DNA from: Pedobacter sp. ISL-64
GTDB taxonomy: Bacteria; Bacteroidota; Bacteroidia; Sphingobacteriales; Sphingobacteriaceae
Reading direction: 5' to 3'
Assembly: GCF_018613605.1 (NCBI RefSeq)
Contig: NZ_JAGGPU010000012.1
Location: 1 to 58,024, forward strand
Length of the DNA: 58,024 nt
Below are positions 49,534 through 57,357 of the stretch, piece by piece. The notes under the pieces were generated by a model. The model was not told the DNA's origin. It saw nothing but the letters and a program-made list of their open reading frames with translations, and did not search any database. How positions within the stretch are numbered: the first letter of the stretch is position 1; each line of letters begins with the position of its first letter. Made by a program: the position numbers and the translations under genes.

Positions 49534-50337
49534 TTATACGCGTGGGCCGTTCATAGCCGATAACATATTGCCATAGATTGCATTAAGCGATGATAGGTTT
49601 TTAGCCAGCTTATTCACCTCTTCTTTAAACTGTTTCGAATCTTCCATCGATTCGTTAAAGTTTTGCATAGTTAATGATAAGTTTGAATAGAATTTATTCA
49701 TCGATTTTAGATGCGCGCTCGAATCTTGTAATTCTAGTTCATACACTGCATTTAAAGCTGATAAATTTTTAGCCAAATTGTTAACCTGATCATGGTAAGC
49801 CTGAGAATCTACCGTGCTCTCACCCATTGCTTTCAAATTAGCCGTGGCTTTATCAAAAGATGCACTTAAATTATCGAAACCAGCTGAAGCTGTTTTAATT
49901 TTGCCTGTAAATTCATTAGTTGCTGTAGATGCATCTGCAACATTAGAAATCGTTGCCACTTTATCACCAAAAGTACGTAAACCAGAACCTAAACTTTCAA
50001 TCAATTCAGGACCGATTTTAGCGTCTGATAACATTTTATCCAAAGCTGCTGTGTTCGATGCTGATGCTGCGACTGGCCTTGCTGATGCCGTTGGTAACTC
50101 TCCTTTAAAATCTGCTTTTAATTCTGGATATACTCTTTCCCAAGCTGGTTCTGGCTCTGGCGGAAAGAATCCGGTTAAAAAGAATAAAATTGCCTCTATT
50201 CCAAGACCAAGCCCGATCATATAACTACCTACAATTCCACCAATGTGTAGAATTTTAAATAACGCTCCGATAATTACAATACTTGCTCCCCATGAAATCG
50301 CTACGTGTAACCAGCCTGGTTGTTTTTTTGCTGCCAT
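49534..50337 (-). CDS. gldL: Type IX secretion system motor protein GldL/PorL
   Basis: GldL has two N-terminal membrane helices (HVAISWGASIVIIGALFKILHIGG and GSYMIGLGLGIEAILFFLTGFFPP) and a long cytoplasmic helical tail. The Glu in the second helix (GLGIEAIL) is the residue proposed to carry protons in the GldLM motor. The tail contains repeated heptad-like sequence (NNLAKNLSALNAVYELELQDSSAHLKSMNKFYSNLS and a second copy NKLAKNLSSLNAIYGNML). It lies 40 bases after gldK and 42 before gldM. 267 residues is somewhat longer than minimal GldL but within family variation. Confidence 0.94.
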   Translation of the reverse strand: MAAKKQPGWLHVAISWGASIVIIGALFKILHIGGIVGSYMIGLGLGIEAILFFLTGFFPPEPEPAWERVYPELKADFKGELPTASARPVAASASNTAALDKMLSDAKIGPELIESLGSGLRTFGDKVATISNVADASTATNEFTGKIKTASAGFDNLSASFDKATANLKAMGESTVDSQAYHDQVNNLAKNLSALNAVYELELQDSSAHLKSMNKFYSNLSLTMQNFNESMEDSKQFKEEVNKLAKNLSSLNAIYGNMLSAMNGPRV

Positions 50338-50377
50338 AAAATTTTGATGTTTTTCTTTAGTTTTTAGTTTGTTCGGT

Positions 50378-51703
50378 TTAATTTCTTAAATCGGTACCAG
50401 GATAAGATGAAACGCATCTGAAACCAATATATGATCTTTGTGTATCCTGATATTCGTACGTTGCTACAGCGTTTTGCAGAAAATAGCCTGTATCTTTCCA
50501 CGAACCGCCTTTTACAACTTTACGCTTTTTATATTTGCTGTCGGTTGCACCAGCATCGTAAGTAAAATTCGGGTTCAAATCGTGCAATAATGGGCTAGCG
50601 CCTTTATTGTATGCGGTTAATGTCCATTCAGAAACGTTACCAGCCATATTATATAGACCATAGTCATTAGGAAAATATGATCTGACGCCTACCGTATAAA
50701 TACCACCATCGCTTGAATAATCGCCACGACCTGGTTTAAAGTTAGCCTGTAAACATCCTTTTGTATTTCTAATATAAGGACCGCCCCAAGGATATTTGGT
50801 TTTGGTATTCCCACCTCTTGCTGCATATTCAAATTCAGTTTCGGCTGGTAATCTATAATCTGATCTTGATCCTGCGGGCAATTTTCTTGCTGTGGCAACT
50901 CCATCGTACAATCGTGTTCTCCAATGAGAGAACGCTTTTGCCTGTTCCCAGCTTACGCCAACTACGGGGTAATCATCGTAAGAAGGGTGGTTGTAGTAAC
51001 CACGTACCATAGGATCGTTTTGTGAATAAGAATAATCTGTTTTCCATACCATGGTATCAGGATAAATAGCAACGGTATAACGATCGATATAATCCTGGCG
51101 TTTGCTGTTTGGATCTTTATGCCCCAGAGCAGCTTTCTCCATATTTAATTCGGCATAAGAATATTCGAATTTACGAACATCCAGTTCTTTTTTGCCTGGA
51201 AGCGCATCTAAACCTGAGTAATACATGCCATCTAACTGGCTAACCTGAGCGGCAGCTGCACCCTTACCTTTATTGCGCCAAATGTTGGCACCGTTTGGTC
51301 CAACTTTTCTCCAGTCGATGTATTTCTCCCCACCAACAGCATTTGCTGCATTTCCTTTGGGCGTAACCATAAACTGTTGAGGGTTGCCCATCATCACAAT
51401 TGCAATCGAATCGCGTACCCAGTTGGTAAACTGGCGGTATTCTGCATTGGAAATCTCGGTCTGGTCCATAAAGAACGCGCTAATGGTAACCATTTTACTT
51501 GGCCCGTTCTGAGAGAAAGTAATATCTTCATCCGATCCTCCCAGTGGGGTATGCCCTGGCGGCACATAAACCATTCCTAGTGGGATTCTATCGTTTTTAA
51601 ATTTCCGGTTATAAGCACCAACCAGCTCGCCTTGACCGCCATGACCACAGCTTGCTAGCATTACAGTTATACCTACAATAGCTAGAAGGTAGATTTTCTT
51701 CAT
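50378..51703 (-). CDS. gldK: Type IX secretion system lipoprotein GldK/PorK
   Basis: GldK is an outer-membrane lipoprotein of the type IX periplasmic ring with a formylglycine-generating-enzyme-like (SUMF1/FGE) fold. The product from this start has 441 residues. The signal MKKIYLLAIVGITVMLASC carries a lipobox with the Cys at 19. The fold blocks are FFMDQTEISNAEYRQF, PVVGVSWEQAKAFSHWRTRLYD, YRLPAETEFEYAARGG, YNMAGNVSEWTLTAYN and VKGGSWKDTGYFLQNA ... SYIGFRCV. A longer in-frame extension to 51775 has no good signal sequence. It heads the gldKLMN cluster; no strong promoter was found in the 225 bases before it. Confidence 0.94.
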   Translation of the reverse strand: MKKIYLLAIVGITVMLASCGHGGQGELVGAYNRKFKNDRIPLGMVYVPPGHTPLGGSDEDITFSQNGPSKMVTISAFFMDQTEISNAEYRQFTNWVRDSIAIVMMGNPQQFMVTPKGNAANAVGGEKYIDWRKVGPNGANIWRNKGKGAAAAQVSQLDGMYYSGLDALPGKKELDVRKFEYSYAELNMEKAALGHKDPNSKRQDYIDRYTVAIYPDTMVWKTDYSYSQNDPMVRGYYNHPSYDDYPVVGVSWEQAKAFSHWRTRLYDGVATARKLPAGSRSDYRLPAETEFEYAARGGNTKTKYPWGGPYIRNTKGCLQANFKPGRGDYSSDGGIYTVGVRSYFPNDYGLYNMAGNVSEWTLTAYNKGASPLLHDLNPNFTYDAGATDSKYKKRKVVKGGSWKDTGYFLQNAVATYEYQDTQRSYIGFRCVSSYPGTDLRN

Positions 51704-51857
51704 ATTTTTTATAGTGTGCACAGCACGATTAGGAGCAATTTTATCAAAAATCACTGAAATTATCAACAAAAGCAAATATTTTACGTTAAATCATTACTGA
51801 AAGGCAATTAAAGTTACATTAACATTTCGCCAACAGCCATATATTTTGTTCAAAAAT

Positions 51858-51893
51858 ATGCGTAACTCTCTTACTAACAGTAAAGTTACGCAT
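51858..51893 (-). terminator. Terminator after hemD
   Basis: Arms ATGCGTAACT (51858-51867) and AGTTACGCAT (51884-51893) are perfect and continue inward as TTACT/AGTAA with a 3-base bulge. The minus strand runs on as ATTTTTG. It separates hemD from gldK. Confidence 0.6.
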
Positions 51894-51928
51894 TTATTGT
51901 ATTGACTTAAAATAAATTATTTATCGTA

Positions 51929-52699
51929 TTATTTATTAGATATTTTGATGTAATTTTCAATAGCCATCGTCATAGACGGAACGCCCGGGGTTGGCGCAGC
52001 AATATCCACAATCAGATCCATATCGGCACAAGCCTTACTGGTGTTGGTTCCAAAGGCAGCAATTCGGGTATTATTTTGTTTAAAATCGGGGAAATTTTTA
52101 AACAACGACTGAATACTTGACGGACTAAAAAATGCAATAACATCGTAGAAAACTTCGGCTAAATCAGATAGATCGCTCACTACAGTTTTAAACAAAACTG
52201 CAGGTGTAAAATCATACCCACTTTTTTCCAAAAACTTCATCGTGTCTTCGGTAGCCATATCAGAGCAAGGATATAAAAACTTCTCGTTTGCATGTTTCTT
52301 TAGCACCTCTGCTAAATCTGCTGCAGTTTGTTTACCAAAAAAGATTTTACGCTTCCTATACTGGATGTACTTCTGCAAATACAATGCAATAGTCTCAGAC
52401 AGACAAAAATATTTCAGTTCTGCCGGCACTTCATAACGCATTTCTTCGCAGATTCTAAAAAAATGATCTGCTGCATTACGGCTGGTAAAAATTACTGCCG
52501 TAAAATCGGCCAGGTTAATCTTATCCTTTCTAAAGTCTCTTGCAGGCACACCTTCAACATGAATAAAGGACCTAAAATCAACTTTTAAGTTGTGTTTTTT
52601 GGCCAAATCGTAGTAAGGAGATTTTTCTGTTTCAGGTTTTGGTAAAGTAACCAAAATACTTTTTACTTTGCGGATTCTAGAGTCGTTCTTTTCTTGCAT
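51929..52699 (-). CDS. hemD: Uroporphyrinogen-III synthase
   Basis: HemD closes the linear tetrapyrrole to uroporphyrinogen III in heme synthesis. Sequence conservation is always low in this family. The 256-residue protein shows two alternating alpha/beta halves: SILVTLPKPETEKSPYYDLAKKHNLKVDFRSFIHVEG, DFTAVIFTSRNAADHFFRICEEM, FLYPCSDMATEDTMKFLEKSGYDFTPAVLFKT, DVIAFFSPSSIQSLFKNFPDFKQNNTRIAAFGTNTSKACADMDLIVDIAAPTPGVPSMTMAI. The SPSS and FG motifs are typical. It sits downstream of the DUF4271 gene and upstream of gldK, an arrangement I recall as common in Bacteroidota. Confidence 0.85.
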   Translation of the reverse strand: MQEKNDSRIRKVKSILVTLPKPETEKSPYYDLAKKHNLKVDFRSFIHVEGVPARDFRKDKINLADFTAVIFTSRNAADHFFRICEEMRYEVPAELKYFCLSETIALYLQKYIQYRKRKIFFGKQTAADLAEVLKKHANEKFLYPCSDMATEDTMKFLEKSGYDFTPAVLFKTVVSDLSDLAEVFYDVIAFFSPSSIQSLFKNFPDFKQNNTRIAAFGTNTSKACADMDLIVDIAAPTPGVPSMTMAIENYIKISNK

Positions 52700-52713
52700 T
52701 TTCCTTTTTCCTG

Positions 52714-53691
52714 CTACAGCCCTATCGTTTTAATTAGTATTAAGATAGGACATATTTCGAGGGCGCAAAAGTACAAAAATAAATGCATTCTAGAAAACTT
52801 ATTATTAGAAAGTATCGTTATACCTGCCCGCAATAGCTGAAAAGCAAAAATAATGCCTAACAGTAAGAATGCCAACACGATATACACTCCACCGTATTTA
52901 AGTGGCGATAAGGCGAAAGCAACTACTAAAGGAATAAATAGCAGGGATGCATTGAAGTAGCTGAGGTACAAAATTGAGATATATTCGCCCACCGGTTTCT
53001 GTACATTGAACAGATAACCCAAAAAGCGTAAAAGAACAAGTTTGAGGGCATAAAAAACAATTATAGTAATCGATATACTAAAAAAGAACTTAAACCCATC
53101 TTTAGCCTGATACATATCATTCCACTGCGCTACCAGAAAAAAGAACATTCCAAAAACGAAACCAAACTGCACAAAAAGCAACAAAAATGGCCACGAACTA
53201 AACAGGTTATCTTCCTTGTTAATATTGTTCAAAATCCTGTTGCTGAAAAACGATTGAACGATTGCCGATAATTGTTTCGAAAAAGCATTTTTTAGAATGG
53301 CAAAGATGATAAGCATGCCAAAAATAAATCCAAGCAAACCAACATTGCCTTTTGGGATTTTTGTGCCCAATTGATAGGGATTTGCCTTTTTCTTTAAGTG
53401 CTGGTATTTCTTTTGCCAGGCCAGTAGATCGAGTTTAGGAAAAAGATATTCCTTTTCGATGGTATCGAGCAGTGCACCCTTATTGATTAAACTATCAGGA
53501 AGCACCCAGGTATGGTGAACAAGAGAATCGGTTGAAAATTTCTGTCTGGCCAGTGTTGCCGAATCGGGCCGATATCTTCGATACTGATATTGACTTACGG
53601 TCACACTATCTGTTTGAACAGGAATTTCTTGTGCAGCTACAAAATGAGCAGACCATACAAACGCAAACAAAATGAAAATGAATTTCGGCAT
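52714..53691 (-). CDS. DUF4271 membrane protein
   Basis: The 325-residue protein has a signal peptide ending VAAQ, a polar periplasmic N-region (about 20-125) and about six membrane helices in the C-terminal half (KGNVGLLGFIFGMLIIFAILKNAF, FLLLFVQFGFVFGMFFFLVAQW, KFFFSISITIIVFYALKLVLL, ISILYLSYFNASLLFIPLVVAF, GGVYIVLAFLLLGIIFAFQLLRAG, HLFLYFCALEICPILILIKTIGL). This matches DUF4271. A role near gliding or secretion genes has been suggested by its neighbours only. The ATG at 53691 is preferred over 53703. A -7-like box lies upstream, and the hemD gene follows after 14 bases. Confidence 0.8.
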   Translation of the reverse strand: MPKFIFILFAFVWSAHFVAAQEIPVQTDSVTVSQYQYRRYRPDSATLARQKFSTDSLVHHTWVLPDSLINKGALLDTIEKEYLFPKLDLLAWQKKYQHLKKKANPYQLGTKIPKGNVGLLGFIFGMLIIFAILKNAFSKQLSAIVQSFFSNRILNNINKEDNLFSSWPFLLLFVQFGFVFGMFFFLVAQWNDMYQAKDGFKFFFSISITIIVFYALKLVLLRFLGYLFNVQKPVGEYISILYLSYFNASLLFIPLVVAFALSPLKYGGVYIVLAFLLLGIIFAFQLLRAGITILSNNKFSRMHLFLYFCALEICPILILIKTIGL

Positions 53692-53715
53692 GCTGTAAAT
53701 CAAAACTTAAGGATG

Positions 53716-53723
53716 CAAAAGTA
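53716..53723 (-). promoter_or_regulatory. Putative -7 box for the DUF4271-hemD transcript
   Basis: The minus strand reads TACTTTTG, ending 24 bases before the ATG at 53691. It matches TAnnTTTG. Confidence 0.45.
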
Positions 53724-53795
53724 GTTGAATAATCATTGTTTACCTAAAGAAAAAAATGGATTTAAGATAGGCTAAACCTTCTCTCCAGATTTTTC

Positions 53796-54392
53796 TTATG
53801 ATCTGGCAAATAAAATAAGTGCTTCGTAACTACCAACATCAGCCAGCTTTAATGCATCGAGGTATTTCTTTCTATGCTCACTTTCTTTTGAAAGATTTCC
53901 AGCACCCCACGTAAATACTGGCTTATCGAATATCTTTTCGATAATTATATCTGCCATTAAACGGCTATGCCTGCCGTTCCCATTAGAAAAACAATGAATA
54001 CTTACCACACGATGTTTAAAACGGATTGCTATCTCGTCGGCAGCGAAAGTATTATTATCAACCCAAAACCTAATGTCTTCCAGTAGATTCTTTAATTCAA
54101 CAGCAACCTTCCACCTGTCTACACCAATGTTTTTATTCGTTTTTCGAAAATTTCCTGCCCAAGACCAAACATCTTTATACATGCGTTTATGCACATCTTT
54201 AACAAAGTTTTCGGTAAACAAGTTATCTGGTTTAAATTTTCGAACTAGAGTCCATTTTATAGCTTCTTCAATATTTTGCTGCTCAAACTCATCAAGTTCT
54301 GCTCTTGTTGCTATTGTAGAAATGAGCAAACCTTCTTTTTCTTCCTCATCCAAAGGGGTTTGCCCATCAATATAAACTAAATCTAATCCCAT
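53796..54392 (-). CDS. Fic-domain protein, mobile mystery protein B type
   Basis: Fic proteins transfer AMP or another phosphate group to target side chains. The 198-residue protein has the Fic motif HCFSNGNGRHSR at residues 133-144 (catalytic His 133; usual second residue Pro is Cys here). The upstream hairpin WAGNFRKTNKNIGVDRWKVAVELKNLLEDI and the family start MGLDLVYIDGQTPLDEEEKEGLL are also present. This pattern is that of 'mobile mystery protein B'. The gene overlaps the upstream HTH gene by 10 bases, so the two are translated as a unit. The pair resembles a toxin-antitoxin-like or mobile-element-linked module. The target is unknown. Confidence 0.82.
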   Translation of the reverse strand: MGLDLVYIDGQTPLDEEEKEGLLISTIATRAELDEFEQQNIEEAIKWTLVRKFKPDNLFTENFVKDVHKRMYKDVWSWAGNFRKTNKNIGVDRWKVAVELKNLLEDIRFWVDNNTFAADEIAIRFKHRVVSIHCFSNGNGRHSRLMADIIIEKIFDKPVFTWGAGNLSKESEHRKKYLDALKLADVGSYEALILFARS

Positions 54393-54841
54393 AAAATTTT
54401 AGGCATTTCTTTTTTTAGCTCTTCTGTCCGCTCCTTTATCGCTTTCTCGATCCTTTCTTTAGAATTTTCCTGATCTTCCAATTTCATTGTGTTTGATGTA
54501 CGAAGCACAATTTCTGTAGCCAGTTCATTGGCTTTTTCCTCAATCATTGCATCCAGAGAACCAGCTTTAGGCACAAAACCATAAACCAGCTCCATATCCA
54601 AAACCCGCCCCAATTCGCGTAACGATTTTATCGTGATGGAACCGTCTTTCTCTCTTCTTTCCATATCTAGAACGCCTTGCCTGCTTATGGAAAGTTTTTT
54701 GGCCAATTGTTGCATAGACATACCAAGTGTATTTCGGATTGCTTTAATCCATCCGTCTGGTGGAACTGCAATACGGCTTAAAATTGAAAAACTTAAAAGT
54801 TTACCATTCAGTTGCTGAAGCATTAGTGACTTTTTACCCAT
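54383..54841 (-). CDS. HTH regulator, mobile mystery protein A type
   Basis: The 152-residue protein has an Xre-like helix-turn-helix (WIKAIRNTLGMSMQQLAKKLSISRQGVLDMERREKDGSITIKSLRELGRVLDMELVYGFVP, about residues 35-100). A C-terminal charged helix follows (ELATEIVLRTSNTMKLEDQENSKERIEKAIKERTEELKKEMP). The layout is that of 'mobile mystery protein A', always paired with B. ATG at 54841 follows a -7-like box by about 30 bases; a longer frame to 54874 would start inside the operator region. Three dyad symmetric sites overlap the promoter, consistent with self-repression. It overlaps the Fic gene by 10 bases. Confidence 0.82.
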   Translation of the reverse strand: MGKKSLMLQQLNGKLLSFSILSRIAVPPDGWIKAIRNTLGMSMQQLAKKLSISRQGVLDMERREKDGSITIKSLRELGRVLDMELVYGFVPKAGSLDAMIEEKANELATEIVLRTSNTMKLEDQENSKERIEKAIKERTEELKKEMPKILWD

Positions 54842-54930
54842 AAGTAAAGCTATAACTTGTCTTTTACACAACAAAAGTAAAGTTATTACTTTACAAAAAC
54901 AACAATAAAGTAAAGTTATAGCTTTACTTT
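54842..54930 (-). promoter_or_regulatory. Cluster of three operator-like dyads in front of the mobile mystery A/B pair
   Basis: A 17-base inverted repeat has copies AAGTAAAGCTATAACTT (54842-54858) and its exact complement (54913-54929). Between them is GTAAAGT-TATT-ACTTTAC (54877-54894). The right site is itself a dyad, AAAGTAAAG-TTATAG-CTTTACTTT (54907-54930). All share the half site AGTAAAG. The left site touches the start codon. Confidence 0.75.
54872..54879 (-). promoter_or_regulatory. Putative -7 box of the mobile mystery A/B operon
   Basis: The minus strand reads TACTTTTG at the left edge of the central dyad. About 20 bases upstream lie TTG repeats that could serve as -33. The predicted leader is about 25 bases. 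Confidence 0.5.
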
Positions 54931-54999
54931 TAATTATCTTTTAAATCCTTGAAGGATATAAACAATATATTTATGACAATAAAGGAAAACTAACTTCAT

Positions 55000-55007
55000 T
55001 ATCTTTG
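55000..55007 (+). promoter_or_regulatory. Putative -7 box directly before hemW
   Basis: TATCTTTG ends 5 bases before the ATG at 55013, so transcription would start at or near the first codon. It matches TAnnTTTG; a -33 partner is not seen. Confidence 0.4.
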
Positions 55008-55012
55008 CCCTA

Positions 55013-56146
55013 ATGTCCGGTATCTATATCCATATCCCTTTCTGTAAAAAGGCCTGTCACTATTGCGATTTTCACTTCAGCACTTCCTTGAAATATGCTG
55101 ATGAAATGGTTGATGCAATCTGCAAGGAGATCAAAATGAAAAAGGATCGAATTAGCGGACAGGTAGGGAGTATTTACCTTGGCGGAGGAACACCCTCTAT
55201 TTTATCGCAGGCAGCTTTGCAAAAGATTTTTGATGCCATTACCCATACATTTTCGGTTGATGCAAATGCTGAAATTACCATCGAAACCAATCCAGACGAT
55301 TTAACGGCCCAGAAGTTAAAAGAACTGAAACAGTTGCCTGTTAACCGCTTTAGTGTGGGTATTCAATCTTTTTACGATGAAGACCTGATCTGGATGAACC
55401 GTGCACACCAGGCAAAAGAAGCTGAGGATTGCATCAGAAGAAGTCAAGACGCCGGTTTTGAAAACCTAAGCCTCGATTTAATTTATGGTTATCCTTTGCT
55501 TACCGATCAAAAATGGCTAAGTAATATCCAAAAGGCAATTGAACTCGAGGTTCCACATATTTCGGCCTATGCCCTAACGGTAGAACCTCGGACAGCTTTA
55601 GCTCATGCCATTAAAAACAAAAAACAAACGCCCGTAAACGATAATCAAAGTGCTGCTCAGTTTGTAATTTTAATGGATAAACTGATTGATGCCGGATTTG
55701 AACACTATGAAATTTCGAATTTTGCCAAACCAAACCATTATGCCGTGCACAACACCAATTACTGGAAAGGCGTAGATTACATTGGCATAGGTCCATCGGC
55801 GCATGGCTTTAATGGCCAGAACCGCTATATGAACCCCGCCAATAACGCCCTGTATATGGAAACGTTAGTCCATAACAAACTTCCTGAAATTGTTGAAGAA
55901 CTGAGTTTAAACGACAGATTTAACGAGTACATCATGACTTCGTTAAGAACGATGTGGGGAACTGATTTACAAAAAATAAATACCGATTTCGGGAAAGATT
56001 TTTTAGCGGAAACAAAACACAACCTTAAAAATTTCGAGGATAAAGATTGGCTACTGATTGATGGAGATAAGATTTGTTTAAGTCAAAACGGAAAATTATT
56101 TGCTGATCATATTGCTTCGGAATTGTTTATTGTTGAGAATGATTGA
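55013..56146 (+). CDS. hemW: Radical SAM heme chaperone HemW
   Basis: HemW is a radical SAM protein that binds heme and is thought to insert it into respiratory enzymes. The 377-residue protein starts with IYIHIPFCKKACHYCDFHF: Cys 11, 15 and 18 bind the 4Fe-4S cluster, and the following Phe in place of a fourth Cys is the mark of HemW rather than coproporphyrinogen dehydrogenase HemN. Other blocks are IYLGGGTPS, ITIETNPDD, NRFSVGIQSFYDEDL, LSLDLIYGYPL, HYEISNFAKPNHYAVHNTNYWKGVDYIGIGPSAHGF and a C-terminal winged region. Complete length. It is divergent from the mobile mystery operon and is followed by an octamer array. Confidence 0.93.
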   Translation: MSGIYIHIPFCKKACHYCDFHFSTSLKYADEMVDAICKEIKMKKDRISGQVGSIYLGGGTPSILSQAALQKIFDAITHTFSVDANAEITIETNPDDLTAQKLKELKQLPVNRFSVGIQSFYDEDLIWMNRAHQAKEAEDCIRRSQDAGFENLSLDLIYGYPLLTDQKWLSNIQKAIELEVPHISAYALTVEPRTALAHAIKNKKQTPVNDNQSAAQFVILMDKLIDAGFEHYEISNFAKPNHYAVHNTNYWKGVDYIGIGPSAHGFNGQNRYMNPANNALYMETLVHNKLPEIVEELSLNDRFNEYIMTSLRTMWGTDLQKINTDFGKDFLAETKHNLKNFEDKDWLLIDGDKICLSQNGKLFADHIASELFIVEND

Positions 56147-56242
56147 AAGAACGAATTAGAGAATGAGTGAGTTTTGAATGAATTTGTTTTATCACAGAAA
56201 CCAACCATTCTCTCATTCAATCATTCCTTAATTCAATAATTA
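56145..56242. repeat. Octamer inverted array between hemW and the SDR gene
   Basis: Four 8-mers starting GA (GAAAGAAC, GAATTAGA, GAATGAGT, GAGTTTTG; 56145-56176) are followed after about 30 bases by 8-mers starting ATTC (ATTCTCTC, ATTCAATC, ATTCCTTA, ATTCAATA; 56207-56238). GAAT and ATTC are inverse to each other. The array begins at the hemW stop codon and ends just before the SDR start. Confidence 0.72.
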
Positions 56243-56249
56243 TATATTT

Positions 56250-57032
56250 ATGTCAAAAATTGTATGGATTACAGGTGCATCATCAGGTATTGGTGAGGCC
56301 TTAGTATATGAATATTTTAAAGCGGGCAATAAACTGATCATCTCAGGAAGAAATCGCGATGAGCTATTCCGTGTAAAAGGAAACTGCCAAAATTCTTTTA
56401 ATATACATGTTTTACCATTCGATTTAAGCGAAACGGCTACACTCGAAAACAAAGCTGCCGATGCCATCCGTATTTTTGGGAAAATAGATTTAATGATCAA
56501 TAGCGGCGGCGTAAGTCAGCGGAGTTTAGCGCTCGAAACCAACCTGCAAACAGAACAACAAATTATGGACACCAATTTCTGGGGAACAGTTGTACTGAGC
56601 AAAGCAGTTCTGCCTTTGATGATCGCTAACGGCGGTGGCCAGATAGTTGTAATTAGTAGTCTTGTCGGGAAATTCGGCACGAAATTCCGCTCTACTTATG
56701 CGGCATCAAAACATGCGCTTCATGGTTATTTCGATTCACTCCGATCGGAAGTTTACAACAAAAACATCGACATTACCATCATCTGCCCAGGTTTTATCAA
56801 AACAAATGTAACCTACAATGCACTTACGGGAGATGGTAACCCACTCAATATGATGGGCAATGCACATGAAAATGCCATGACACCTGCTGAATGTGCCAAG
56901 CAAATCGTACAGGCTGTTAGCAACAAAAAAGAAGAGGTTTATATTGGTGGAAAAGAAACCAGAGCCGTGTTATTGAAACGCTTTTTCCCGAAGATTTTTT
57001 CTAAAAAAGTGAGAACAGCCAAGGTGAATTAG
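56250..57032 (+). CDS. Short-chain dehydrogenase/reductase
   Basis: SDR enzymes oxidise or reduce small substrates with NAD(P). The 260-residue protein has the dinucleotide motif TGASSGIG at residues 8-15, the acidic loop DLSE, NSGG in place of NNAG, the catalytic Ser in VVISSLVGK, and the catalytic Tyr and Lys in STYAASKHAL. The next strand ICPGFIKTNVT follows. It is of the classical type, cytoplasmic, with substrate unknown. The adenine-binding loop has RNRDE after the second strand (ISGRNRDEL), which favours NADPH. It is preceded by an octamer array and has no close neighbour downstream. Confidence 0.9.
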   Translation: MSKIVWITGASSGIGEALVYEYFKAGNKLIISGRNRDELFRVKGNCQNSFNIHVLPFDLSETATLENKAADAIRIFGKIDLMINSGGVSQRSLALETNLQTEQQIMDTNFWGTVVLSKAVLPLMIANGGGQIVVISSLVGKFGTKFRSTYAASKHALHGYFDSLRSEVYNKNIDITIICPGFIKTNVTYNALTGDGNPLNMMGNAHENAMTPAECAKQIVQAVSNKKEEVYIGGKETRAVLLKRFFPKIFSKKVRTAKVN

Positions 57033-57132
57033 AGAAGCGTTTTGAGGTTGGCGTTAAGCGTGATCCACCAAGTTTAAAAGGATGCGACTTAGGGGCGAAC
57101 CCAATTGATCTAAACCTGGTTGAAGCGATATC

Positions 57133-57205
57133 CTTTTGGCGCTCATTCTGAGCGGAGTCGAAGAATAGCCAAAAGATTAAGCGAAAAACGGGACTAGCAG
57201 ACCCG
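57133..57205. repeat. Hairpin element after the SDR gene
   Basis: Arms CTTTTGGC (57133-57140) and GCCAAAAG (57168-57175) continue inward as ATTCT (57145-57149) and AGAAT (57162-57166). The loop contains GAGCGGAGTCGA. A second small hairpin CGGG/CCCG lies at 57189-57205. The layout resembles 44949-44989. The gap 57033-57357 has nothing else beyond AT-rich sequence before the fasciclin gene. Confidence 0.5.
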
Positions 57206-57357
57206 AAGAACTACCGCAGCACCTTTGCAAATCAAAAAAATAAAAATTAAAACACTAACAATCAACACATTAAAAATTATTTTTTATTTCTAAAAACCAA
57301 GTAGCTGTTAGCCATCGTAAATGGAATCAAATAACAGAAACTTAAAAATCAGAAATA

